From the NCBI RefSeq assembly GCF_024806835.1, contig NZ_JANTYU010000006.1, forward strand, positions 62,001-126,000: a stretch of 64,000 nt of DNA, written 5' to 3'. The position numbers were made by a program, and so were the translations under genes. Positions 17,140 to 25,459 of the stretch are shown piece by piece. Each line of letters begins with the position of its first letter. The stretch's first letter is position 1. Source of the DNA: Xanthomonas sp. 3793 (GTDB lineage Bacteria; Pseudomonadota; Gammaproteobacteria; Xanthomonadales; Xanthomonadaceae). The notes beneath the pieces were generated by a model. The model saw only the letters and a program-made list of their open reading frames with translations, ran no database searches and was not told the origin of the DNA.

Positions 17140-18886
17140 GCGCATGGTCGGCGCGGTCGACCACCGCGGTCAGCGCTTCGCCTTCCTGGCGCAAGGCCGT
17201 GCCCAGCGTGAACTGGATTGGCGCGTTGTCGCCGGCGGCCAGGTAGGTGCGCACCAGCTCTTGCAGCTGCTGCTCGCTGGCCTGGTGCAGCAGCACCAGG
17301 AATTCGTCGCCGCCCAGCCGCACCAGGTGGTCCTGGCGGCGCAGCGGATCGTTGAGAAACCAGGCCATCTGCACCAGCACTTCATCGCCGCGCTGATGGC
17401 CGTAGGTGTCGTTGACCAGTTTGAACTTGTCCAGGTCCACCACCACGCAGCCCCAGCGCACGCTGGCATCGCGCCTGTCCAGATCGTCCAGCAGGCGGCG
17501 ATTGGAGCAGTTGGTCAGCGGGTCGGTGAACGACCATTCCAGCAACTGTTTTTCCTGCTGATACTGGTTGGTGATGTCCTGGGCGTGGGCCAGGACCAGG
17601 GTGGCGTCGGCTTCCACGTCGAGCACGTTGTGGTATTTCCAGTGACGCAGGCTGCCATCGCCGGCCACCAGTTCGATCACGCCCGAATCCTGGCCGTCCA
17701 GCACCATGCGCGACAGGTAGCCGCGCAGGCCGCCATGTCGCTCCGGGCGGATCAGCTCGAACAGCGAGCGGCCTTCCATCTCTTCCACACTGCGGCCCAG
17801 CGAGCGCGCCGCCGCCGGATTCACGCTGATCAGGCGGCCCTCCATGTCGTGGGTGCAGATCAGCCCCAGGCTGTACTGGAACATCTTGCGGAATTTGCGT
17901 TCGCTGGCCGCCAGCGCATCCACCGCACGGTGCCGGTCGGTGACGTCCTGGATGGCGCCGACCAGGCGCATGCGGCCATCCACATGTTCCACCGCGCCGG
18001 TGCTGTGCACCCACAGGTGGCGACCGGTGCTGCTGATCAACGGCAGCTCCAGATCCCAGGCAATGCCCTCATTGACGCAGGCATCCACCGCCTCGGTGAT
18101 CACCGCGCGCGCTTCCAGCGGATAGAACGCGATGGCTTCGCCGAGGGTGGGCTGGTAGCCCGGCGGCAGGTCGTGCAGCCGGCAGGTTTCATTCGACCAG
18201 GTCAGCGTATTGGTGCCAACGTCCACTTCCCAACCGCCCACGCCGGCCACCCGCCCGGTGCGTTCCAGGAACGCCTCGCTCTCACGCAGCCGCTGCTGCA
18301 GCCGGGCATTGGTGTCGGCGCGCTCGAGCATCTCGCGGCGCTGCTCCAGGCCTTCGGCGGCGACCTTGGCAAGCTGTTGCAAGGCCGCCAGCTGGGCCGG
18401 CTCCAGGTGACGCGGGCGCTGGTCGATCACGCACACCGTGCCCATGCGCAGGCCATCGGACAGCACGATGGGGGCACCGGCGTAATAGCGGATGCCGGGC
18501 GCATCGGTGACCAAGGCGTTGTCGCAAAAGCGCGGGTCGGCCGGGGCGTCGGGCACCTCCATCACCGCATCGTCCTGGATGGCGTAGGCGCAGAACGCCA
18601 GCTCGCGCGCGGTCTCGGACACGCCGGGCAAGCCGATATTGGCCTTCCACCATTGCCGATGCTCGTCCACCAGCGACACCAGCGCGATCGGCGTGCCGGC
18701 GATGGCCTGCGCGGCCGCCGCCAGCGCATCGAAGAACGGTTCGGAGTCGGTGTCGATCACCTGCAACAGCGCCAGCCGCGCCAGACGCTGCGCTTCGCGG
18801 GTGGTGGATGACGCAACGGTGTCGCGCTGATTCAACGGCAAGCTCGCTCGTGCCCGGTAATCCGCCCAGTCTATCGGACCGGGCAT
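17087..18886 (-). CDS. GAF-PAS-PAS-GGDEF diguanylate cyclase
   Basis: From the ATG at 18886 the protein has 599 residues: an N-terminal GAF domain (about 30-180; SLVDEHRQWWKANIGLP), two PAS/PAC domains (about 200-310 and 315-430) and a C-terminal GGDEF domain (about 435-590). The active-site motif is intact (RLGGDEFLVLL), and an RRQD product-inhibition site stands five residues before it, so it should make cyclic-di-GMP under feedback control. It has no membrane segment, so its signal is cytoplasmic. A GTG start 15 codons upstream is possible but lacks a better ribosome site. Confidence 0.93.
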   Translation of the reverse strand: MPGPIDWADYRARASLPLNQRDTVASSTTREAQRLARLALLQVIDTDSEPFFDALAAAAQAIAGTPIALVSLVDEHRQWWKANIGLPGVSETARELAFCAYAIQDDAVMEVPDAPADPRFCDNALVTDAPGIRYYAGAPIVLSDGLRMGTVCVIDQRPRHLEPAQLAALQQLAKVAAEGLEQRREMLERADTNARLQQRLRESEAFLERTGRVAGVGGWEVDVGTNTLTWSNETCRLHDLPPGYQPTLGEAIAFYPLEARAVITEAVDACVNEGIAWDLELPLISSTGRHLWVHSTGAVEHVDGRMRLVGAIQDVTDRHRAVDALAASERKFRKMFQYSLGLICTHDMEGRLISVNPAAARSLGRSVEEMEGRSLFELIRPERHGGLRGYLSRMVLDGQDSGVIELVAGDGSLRHWKYHNVLDVEADATLVLAHAQDITNQYQQEKQLLEWSFTDPLTNCSNRRLLDDLDRRDASVRWGCVVVDLDKFKLVNDTYGHQRGDEVLVQMAWFLNDPLRRQDHLVRLGGDEFLVLLHQASEQQLQELVRTYLAAGDNAPIQFTLGTALRQEGEALTAVVDRADHALYARRRARRGTGVSQQR

Positions 18887-18973
18887 ACCTGTTAGCGACG
18901 GCCGCGCGACGTTCCGTGCGCCATTGCACACAGCGGCGCCGGGGCGTGCCGGTGCCGGGTTGCCGGCGCGCCG

Positions 18974-20152
18974 TCAGGTGTGGGCATCGGCCTGCGGGGC
19001 GGCGCCGTCATCGCGCATCTGCAAGGCCAGATACAGGCGTACGCAGTCGTCGGTGTTGCGCAGGTCCACGCCACACAATTCTGCGATGCGCTGCATGCGG
19101 TAATCCAGCGTATTGCGGTGGATGGCCAGTGTCTTGGCAGTGGATGCCATGCGCATGCCGGCACCGAACCAGACCGACAGGGTCTGCAACAGGTCGCCGC
19201 GACGATCCTGTGCCAGCAGCGCCTGCAGCGGCTTGCGCAGTTCCTCGGCCTGCCAGGCCTGGCGCAGGTCGTCCACCAGCACCGGCAGGCGATGGTCGTC
19301 GTAGAAGAACGCATCGGCCTGCGGCGCGCGCGCCTTGCCGATGCGCATGGTGGTACGTGCGATCTGGTGCGACAGCGCCAGCCCGCCGGGCTGTGGGAAA
19401 TACTGCCCCAACGCCAGGCGGATCCGCAGCGGGCTGCTGGCGCGCATGCGCTCGAGCAAGGTGTGCGCGCGACGGCGTTGTTCGTCCACATCCCAGTGGC
19501 CGCGGCGGTCCAGTGCGGGCTTGAGCACCACCAGCTCGTTGAGCGCGGTGGCGGCGATCAGGTTGCCGCGCTCGGGCGTGGACAGCAGCGTGTGCAGGCG
19601 CTGCAGTTCCACCAGCATGGCGTCCAGGTCGAGGGTGTCGCTCTCCACTTCGATCACCGCGGCCACGCGCGGCAGGTCCAGCGCGATGCCGAGCCGTTCG
19701 GCCCAGCCGGCCAGTGCCCGGGTGGGGCCGTCGGCGCGGATCAGGCCGAGCGTGACTTCCTCGCGCAGGCGCGCATCGCGGGCCAGCAGGCGCAGCAGGC
19801 CGGCCTGCTCCAGCATGGCTTCGGCGGCCATGCGCACCAGTTCGGCCTGTTGCCCGATCCGCTGCGGGTCGCCGGTGAGCCCGACGCAGCCGACGATGCG
19901 GCCATCGGCGATCAGCGGCAGGTTGACGCCGGGGCGCACTGCATCGAGTTGCTGCGCCAGCGCCGCATCGATCTCCACCCGGCCCTGCCTGGACAGCACC
20001 AGCAGCGCGCCTTCGTGCAGCTGACCGAGGCGCGCCGGCTCGCCGCTGGCGATGATGACGCCGGTGTGGTCCATCACATTGACGTTGCCGTCGAGGATGG
20101 TCATCGCGCGGTCGACGATGGACTGCGCCAGGGTGCGGTCGAGCGTGAGCAT
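18974..20152 (-). CDS. cdaR: CdaR-type sugar diacid regulator
   Basis: The protein (392 residues from ATG 20152) shows the sugar-diacid recognition domain at its N-terminus (IVDRAMTILDGNVNVMDHTGVIIASGEPARLGQLHEGALLV), a GGDEF-like middle region and a C-terminal PucR helix-turn-helix (ASTAKTLAIHRNTLDYRMQRI). It closely follows E. coli CdaR, which activates glucarate, galactarate and glycerate genes. A GTG start at 20188 would add 12 residues; neither start has a clear ribosome site. It lies on the same strand downstream of glycerate kinase and an MFS transporter, its likely targets. Confidence 0.92.
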   Translation of the reverse strand: MLTLDRTLAQSIVDRAMTILDGNVNVMDHTGVIIASGEPARLGQLHEGALLVLSRQGRVEIDAALAQQLDAVRPGVNLPLIADGRIVGCVGLTGDPQRIGQQAELVRMAAEAMLEQAGLLRLLARDARLREEVTLGLIRADGPTRALAGWAERLGIALDLPRVAAVIEVESDTLDLDAMLVELQRLHTLLSTPERGNLIAATALNELVVLKPALDRRGHWDVDEQRRRAHTLLERMRASSPLRIRLALGQYFPQPGGLALSHQIARTTMRIGKARAPQADAFFYDDHRLPVLVDDLRQAWQAEELRKPLQALLAQDRRGDLLQTLSVWFGAGMRMASTAKTLAIHRNTLDYRMQRIAELCGVDLRNTDDCVRLYLALQMRDDGAAPQADAHT

Positions 20153-20520
20153 GGGCTGGGGTCTGTTGACGCGATCGAGGAAGTTCACGGTGCCATGGTC
20201 GGCGCATGCATGTTCGATACGTGTGTGACGGTGCAGGGTGCGGCGGCGGGTGCTTCGACCGCCGTTGCTGACAGCCTGCCGCGCGCGGTTCGATGCGGAT
20301 GCGTCAGGCGAAGATGCGGCGCGCTGCGACGCCTGCTGCCGGCACGCTGCGCACCCGTTGTCGGTAAGCAGCCGGCCTCCCGGAATCGGTGGCAGTCAAA
20401 CCGGCAACGCGCCGCGTCGCGCGGTCGCCCTGCGGGCGCCAGGCCTGCTCTGCGCGGCGATGTGCTGCAGCGGGACAGGTGGCACGAGGAGGGCCTGCGT
20501 CAGGAATCCATGCGCTGCCG
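20153..20520. other. no supported gene between cdaR and glycerate kinase
   Basis: About 370 bases of GC-rich DNA with only short, compositionally random frames. It probably carries the cdaR promoter. I saw no convincing terminator. Confidence 0.5.
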
Positions 20521-21690
20521 TCAGCGGCCTTCGCCGAGTGCAGGCACCTGCGCCAATGCCCGGCCTACCTGTAGCGCCGCCGCCACATTGCGTGCGGCAA
20601 TGCGCACGTTGCCGGCGGCTTCGGCCAGCGCCTGCTCCACCGTGCAGGCGCGATGCACCACCGCAAACATCGCATCAATGCCGTGCCCATGCAGCAGCGC
20701 AGCGCCATTGCCCAGGCAACCGGCGATGGCGATCACCGGCTTGCCGTGGCGCTGCGCCAGCCGCGCCACGCCCACCGGGGTCTTGCCGTGCAGGCTCTGG
20801 CTGTCCAGGCGGCCTTCGCCGGTGATGACCAGATCGGCCTGGGCGACCAGTGCATCCAGCCCCAGCGCCTGCGCGACGATCTCCACCCCGGGCCGCAACT
20901 GCGCGCCCAGGAAGGCCACCAGCGCCGCGCCCAGGCCGCCGGCCGCACCGCCGCCGGGCAGTTCGTGCAGGCACACACCGAGGTCGCGCTGCAGGAGGTT
21001 GGCGTAGTGCTGCAGGTTGGTATCGAGCTGGCGCACCATGCTGGGCGTGGCGCCCTTCTGCGGGCCGAACACCGCCGAGGCGCCGGTCGGGCCGATCAGC
21101 GGGTTGTCCACATCGCAGGCCACCTCGAACTGGCAGTCCTGCAGGCGCACGTCCAGGCCGTCGGTCTCGATCCGGGCCAGCGCCGCCAGCGCGCCGCCGC
21201 CGGGGCCGATCGGCTCGCCGCGCGCATCCAGCAACCGCACGCCCAGGGCCTGCGCCAGGCCGGCGCCGCCGTCGTTGGTGGCACTGCCGCCGATACCGAT
21301 GATGAAGCGCCGCGCGCCGGCATCCAGCGCGGCCAGGATCAACTCGCCCACGCCCGCGGTGCTGGTGCGCAACGGCGCGCGCTCGGCCGGCGGCAGCAGC
21401 GCCAGGCCGCTGGCGGCGGCCATTTCGATCACTGCGGTGCGGCCGTCGCCGGTCAGGCCGAAGAACGCCGGCACCGGGGTGCCGAGCGGGCCGCTGACGG
21501 TGCAGGCGATCACCCGCCCGCCGGTGGCGGCGACCAGGGCGTCGACCGTGCCCTCGCCGCCATCGGCGACCGGCACCTTGCTGTAGTGCCAATCGGGAAA
21601 CACCTCGCGGAAGCCGGCCTCGATCTGGGTGGCCACCTCCAGCGCGGACAGGCTTTCCTTGTAGGAATCGGGGGCGATGACGATCTTCAT
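20521..21690 (-). CDS. glycerate kinase (GlxK/GarK type)
   Basis: The 389-residue protein belongs to the bacterial type-1 glycerate kinase family: MKIVIAPDSYKESLSA at the start, PVADGGEGTVDALV, IGIGGSATNDGGAGLAQALG, GAAGGLGAALVAFLGA and LVITGEGRLDSQSLHGKTPVGVA. It phosphorylates D-glycerate to 2-phosphoglycerate, the last step of glucarate, galactarate or tartronate breakdown. I chose ATG 21690 because GGTGAG stands seven bases before it; an ATG at 21714 overlapping the transporter stop is the alternative. It is in an operon with the MFS transporter. Confidence 0.95.
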   Translation of the reverse strand: MKIVIAPDSYKESLSALEVATQIEAGFREVFPDWHYSKVPVADGGEGTVDALVAATGGRVIACTVSGPLGTPVPAFFGLTGDGRTAVIEMAAASGLALLPPAERAPLRTSTAGVGELILAALDAGARRFIIGIGGSATNDGGAGLAQALGVRLLDARGEPIGPGGGALAALARIETDGLDVRLQDCQFEVACDVDNPLIGPTGASAVFGPQKGATPSMVRQLDTNLQHYANLLQRDLGVCLHELPGGGAAGGLGAALVAFLGAQLRPGVEIVAQALGLDALVAQADLVITGEGRLDSQSLHGKTPVGVARLAQRHGKPVIAIAGCLGNGAALLHGHGIDAMFAVVHRACTVEQALAEAAGNVRIAARNVAAALQVGRALAQVPALGEGR

Positions 21691-21713
21691 GGGCACACTC
21701 ACCTGGATGGACA

Positions 21714-23024
21714 TCACTGGTTCACCGCGCGTGCCGGCACCCGCAGCACCAGCGCCGCGCCCAGCAGCATGGCCCCGGCCAGCACGTACAGCGCCAGCTC
21801 GGTGCTGTGGGTGGCGTCCTTGATCCAGCCCACCAGGTACGGGCTGACGAAGCCGGCAACCTGGCCGGTGGAGTTGATCAGCGCCAGCCCACCGGCCGCG
21901 GCGGCGGCGGTGAGAAAGCCGTTGGTCAGCGGCCAGAACAGCGGCAAGCCGCTGACCGCGCCCATCGTGGCCAGGGTCATGCCGAACAGGGCCAGGCCCA
22001 GGTTGTCGGTGACGCTGGCGGCGATGCACAGGCCGGCCGCGCCCATCAGCAACGGGATCACCAGGTGCCAGCGGCGTTCGCCGCGGCGGTCGGCCGAACG
22101 GCCCATCAGCACCATGAACACCGCTGCGGCCAGGTACGGGATGGCGCTCATCAGGCCGATCCGGGTCGGGTCGGTGACGCCGCTGCCCTGGATGATCGAG
22201 GGCAGCCAGAAATTGATCGCATACACCCCGCTCTGGATGCAGAAGTACACCGTGCCCAGCATCCATACCGCCGGGTTGCACAGCACCGCGCCCAGCGAGG
22301 TGGAGGCACCGGCCGGCTTGCCTGCTTCGTCGGCGGCCAGCGCGCGGGTCAGTGCCTGCTTCTCCTGTGGGTCCAGCCAGGTGGCTTGCTGCACGCCATC
22401 GCTGAGCAGAAACCACACCCCGATGCCCAGCAGCACGGTGGGCAGGCCCTGTAGCAGGAACATCCACTGCCAGCCGGCCAGGCCGCCCTGCCCGGCCGAG
22501 AAGTGGCTGAGGATCCAGCCCGACAACGGCCCGCCCAACACCCCGGAAATCGGGATGGCCGACATGAAGACGGTCATGACCCGGCCATGCTGCGCGCGTG
22601 GGAACCAGCGCGTCAGGTACAGCACGATGCCAGGGAAGAAGCCGGCCTCGGCCGCACCGGTGAGCAGGCGCAGGGTGTAGAAACCGGCGGGGGTGCGCAC
22701 GAACATCAGGCAGGTGGAGAGCAGGCCCCAGCTGACCATCATGATCGCCACCCAGCGGCGCGCACCGATGCGCTGCAGGATCAGGTTGCTCGGCACCCCG
22801 CAGGCCAGGTAGCCGACGAAGAAGATGCCCGCGCCCAATCCATACACCGTCTCGCTCATGCCCAGATCGCCCAGCATCTGCAGCTTGGCGAAGCCGACAT
22901 TGACCCGGTCCAGGTAGTTGAACAGGTAGCAGACGAACAGGAACGGGATCAGCCGCCACAGGATCCTGCGGTAGGTCGGGCCCAGGCCGTCGGAGGGCGG
23001 CAGGGGCCGGGAGGCTTGGGTCAT
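21714..23024 (-). CDS. MFS transporter of the anion:cation symporter family
   Basis: The ATG at 23024 (MTQASRPL) gives 436 residues with about 12 membrane helices. NYLDRVNVGFAKLQM in helix 1 and RLLTGAAEAGFFPGIVLYLTRWFPRAQHGR are hallmark motifs of the ACS group (glucarate, tartrate, galactonate and phthalate carriers). It is coupled to glycerate kinase, its stop overlapping a possible start of that gene, and cdaR lies further downstream. Uptake of a hydroxy-acid such as glycerate, tartrate or a sugar diacid is therefore the likely role. Confidence 0.92.
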   Translation of the reverse strand: MTQASRPLPPSDGLGPTYRRILWRLIPFLFVCYLFNYLDRVNVGFAKLQMLGDLGMSETVYGLGAGIFFVGYLACGVPSNLILQRIGARRWVAIMMVSWGLLSTCLMFVRTPAGFYTLRLLTGAAEAGFFPGIVLYLTRWFPRAQHGRVMTVFMSAIPISGVLGGPLSGWILSHFSAGQGGLAGWQWMFLLQGLPTVLLGIGVWFLLSDGVQQATWLDPQEKQALTRALAADEAGKPAGASTSLGAVLCNPAVWMLGTVYFCIQSGVYAINFWLPSIIQGSGVTDPTRIGLMSAIPYLAAAVFMVLMGRSADRRGERRWHLVIPLLMGAAGLCIAASVTDNLGLALFGMTLATMGAVSGLPLFWPLTNGFLTAAAAAGGLALINSTGQVAGFVSPYLVGWIKDATHSTELALYVLAGAMLLGAALVLRVPARAVNQ

Positions 23025-23497
23025 CGCACGCTCCAGCAGTCGGTGGGCCCACCGGCGCGCAGTGCCCTGGCACCGGCACCACACAGGGGTCGGCGCATTC
23101 TAGTTGGAGGTTTTTCCCGGAAGCATCGTCAGGCTGCTGCCAATCTGCGGGCAGGCAAACGCCGGTTTTTGTGCAAATGCCCAAATCCGCACCAGGCACC
23201 CGGGGTGCTGCGGGCTCGGAGCGCCACGGCAGTCGCACTGCCCGTCATGCGGCTAGTGCAGAGCTGGCCGCCCCAATGCAGCACGGCCGCGACCACGCGA
23301 CCACCTGCCTATAGCTAGCGCTGACGCACTCCGCTCCCCGATCAGCCAATCCGGCGACGCCGCAGCAGCAACGCGCCTGCATCCCAGCCCTGCACCAACA
23401 ACTACGCCGGTGCCCCACCGCCCGGCCCTATGCAGGAACAGCCCCGCACGACAGACCGGCTTTGCGAATCCCGACTCCCCAATCCCCAATCCCAGCA
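23025..23497. other. intergenic region with degenerate GGGATTC-type repeat
   Basis: No gene is supported. From about 23466 rightward the DNA consists of imperfect units of AATCCCC / GACTCCCC type, a mirror of the heptamer array at 37916-38004. The array continues into the 3' end of the dipeptidase gene. Confidence 0.6.
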
Positions 23498-23530
23498 CTA
23501 CTTCCCCACTCCCAATTCCCGATTCCCCAC
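23466..23530. repeat. degenerate GGGATTC/GGGGATT heptamer array
   Basis: Read on the minus strand, units such as GGGGATT, GGGAATC, GGGATTC and GGGAGT recur with a 7-8 base period. The last codons of the M19 dipeptidase gene (GNRELGVGK) are written in this repeat. Related arrays stand at 37916-38004 and 40856-40892. Confidence 0.75.
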
Positions 23531-24751
23531 CGCATACGCCTGCGCCTGCCCCATCACCCGCAGCAGGTTGCCACCCCAGATGCCGGCGATCTGCGGCTCG
23601 GTGTAGCCCTTGCGCAGCAGCCAGGCGGTGATGCGCGGCAGGTCGGAGACGTCTTCCAGGCCGACCACGCCACCGCCGCCGTCCCAGTCCATGCCAATGC
23701 CCACGTGTTCGGGCCCGACCACCTTGAGCACATGCTCCAGATGGGCGAAGAAATCCTCCTCGGTGGCGCGCTTGATCGGGTAGCGCGCATCCAGGTCCTT
23801 GAGCGCGGCGCTGAGGGCGGTGCCGTCGGCGATCTTGATGTGCTCCCAGCCGCCGTACTGCTCGGTCAGCGCCTTCTCGGCGGCCTTGCGCTCGGGGCTG
23901 GCGCCGCTGTCGACCAGGTAGCCGCCATAGGAATTCACCTGGATCACGCCGCCGTGTGCAGCCAGCACCTTCAGCCGTGCGTCGTCGATATTGCGCGGGT
24001 GGTCGAACACCGCACGCGCGCCGCTGTGCGAGAGCACGATCGGCACCGGCGACAGCGCGATCAACTGGTCGAACACCGCATCGGAGGCATGCGATTGATC
24101 GATCACGATGCCCAGCGCCTGCGCCTGTTGCACCAGTTGCTTGCCGGCCGGGCTCAGGCCCTTCCACTCCGGCCCCTTGGGGTCGGTGGCCGAGTCGGCG
24201 AACTCGTTGTTGAGAAAATGCACGGTGCTCATCAGGCGCAGGCCCTGCGCGTAATAGAAGCGCAGCAACGTGGGGTCGGCCACCAGCGGGCTGGCGTTTT
24301 CCATGCTGATGTACACCACGCGCTTGCCATCGGCCTTGATGCGCGCGGCATCGGCCGGCGTGGTGGCGAAGGCGAAGCGCTGCGGTTGCGCGGCCAGCAG
24401 CGTGTGGATCTTCAACAACCGCTGCAGGCCGGCATCGCGATCGTCCAGGTGCGCGGCCGCACTGCGATTGCCCTGCCCGGTGTAGACCGCCCAGAAGCCA
24501 CCATCGAGCGCGCCTTCGACCATGCGCGGGTAATCCACCTGCGACAGCCGGTTGCCGGCATGCGCCTGCAGGACGTCGAAGTCGGGGCGCTCCAGATTGG
24601 CCGGCGTGTCCAGATGCGAATCCAGCGTGACCAGGCGTTGTTGCAAGGCGGTGGCGCGCGCCAGCTCGGCCTTGGAAAACTCCAGCGCGTGGCCGGGTGC
24701 GGCCACGGCCAGACTCAGCGCGATGGCAGTGCACAGGCGATACAGGGTCAT
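23498..24751 (-). CDS. membrane dipeptidase, peptidase family M19, secreted
   Basis: The 417-residue protein has a signal peptide (about residues 1-22, ending PGHALE) and an M19 renal-dipeptidase-type TIM barrel. Likely zinc ligands are visible: the HxD of TLDSHLDTP, the Glu of ISMENASP, and His in IDQSHASD and VLSHSGAR. GIGMDWDGGGG is also typical. It hydrolyses dipeptides, including D-amino-acid forms, in the periplasm or envelope. The final residues GNRELGVGK come from a heptamer repeat that has apparently replaced the original C-terminus. Confidence 0.93.
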   Translation of the reverse strand: MTLYRLCTAIALSLAVAAPGHALEFSKAELARATALQQRLVTLDSHLDTPANLERPDFDVLQAHAGNRLSQVDYPRMVEGALDGGFWAVYTGQGNRSAAAHLDDRDAGLQRLLKIHTLLAAQPQRFAFATTPADAARIKADGKRVVYISMENASPLVADPTLLRFYYAQGLRLMSTVHFLNNEFADSATDPKGPEWKGLSPAGKQLVQQAQALGIVIDQSHASDAVFDQLIALSPVPIVLSHSGARAVFDHPRNIDDARLKVLAAHGGVIQVNSYGGYLVDSGASPERKAAEKALTEQYGGWEHIKIADGTALSAALKDLDARYPIKRATEEDFFAHLEHVLKVVGPEHVGIGMDWDGGGGVVGLEDVSDLPRITAWLLRKGYTEPQIAGIWGGNLLRVMGQAQAYAVGNRELGVGK

Positions 24752-24900
24752 GGCAGCTCGCAGAAGGTGGGGGTGTATCGATCATAGCCGCGCAGGGATC
24801 GGCCGATCCCTACGCAGAACGCAGAACGTGAGTGCACGGGGCGCGGGCTGACGCGATGCGCAGTCGCAGACATCACCGCTTGCGACCACGCACCAACGCG

Positions 24901-25377
24901 TCACTTGCGCTCGAAGAACTCGTGATACGCCTTGGATTTGCCTTCCGGCGACTTGCCCACGCCATTGCGGATCAGCGTCTTGCCGTCTGCGGAAAACGTC
25001 CAGAACTCGCCGACGATCACGTCGTCGTCCTTCATCTTGAGTATCTGGTAGGTGTCGGCGCCGGTCTTGCTCACCGCGATCTGGTTGAAGCGCGCCTGCT
25101 CGTTGAGCGGGCTGGGTTTGCCATCCAGCGTGGTGACGTAATCGACCTTGTACGGCGTGGCCGGGCGGGTGGTGTTGATGGAGTGGTATTCGATGCGGTT
25201 GTCGGAGAACTGCACATTGATGGTCAGCCGCATGCCCTTGGGAAACTTGCCGTCGCTCCAGTTGGATTTGGATTCCACCAGGGTCCAGGCGCCGTCGTGC
25301 GGATCGGCCGCCGATGCGGCGAACGTGGCAGTCAACGCCGAGACGACGAACAAGGCGGCGGTCAGAAAGGTGCGCAT
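24901..25377 (-). CDS. small secreted protein, unknown function
   Basis: The 158-residue protein has a clear Sec signal peptide (MRTFLTAALFVVSALTATFAASAADP, cleavage after ASA). The mature part (about 134 residues) is rich in beta-strand patterns and charged residues (WTLVESKSNWSDGKFPKGMRLTINV, IEYHSINTTRPATPYKVDY, GEFWTFSADGKTLIRNG) and resembles small lipocalin-like periplasmic domains. I recognise no named family. It lies between the acylase and the dipeptidase on the same strand but with long gaps on both sides, so it is probably transcribed on its own. Confidence 0.8.
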   Translation of the reverse strand: MRTFLTAALFVVSALTATFAASAADPHDGAWTLVESKSNWSDGKFPKGMRLTINVQFSDNRIEYHSINTTRPATPYKVDYVTTLDGKPSPLNEQARFNQIAVSKTGADTYQILKMKDDDVIVGEFWTFSADGKTLIRNGVGKSPEGKSKAYHEFFERK

Positions 25378-25459
25378 GGGCGGTGTCCTTGGATGCTGGG
25401 ATGGTGGGCGGTGCTGTCGGGTAGCTGCTTCAAGCTGGGGAGATCGTCAGGAGTAGTCG

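Noticed and set aside
20521..23238. A 905-codon frame that would fuse glycerate kinase to an upstream protein
   Set aside because: The upstream part is a shadow of the MFS transporter read in another frame; the kinase has its own start and ribosome site at 21690.
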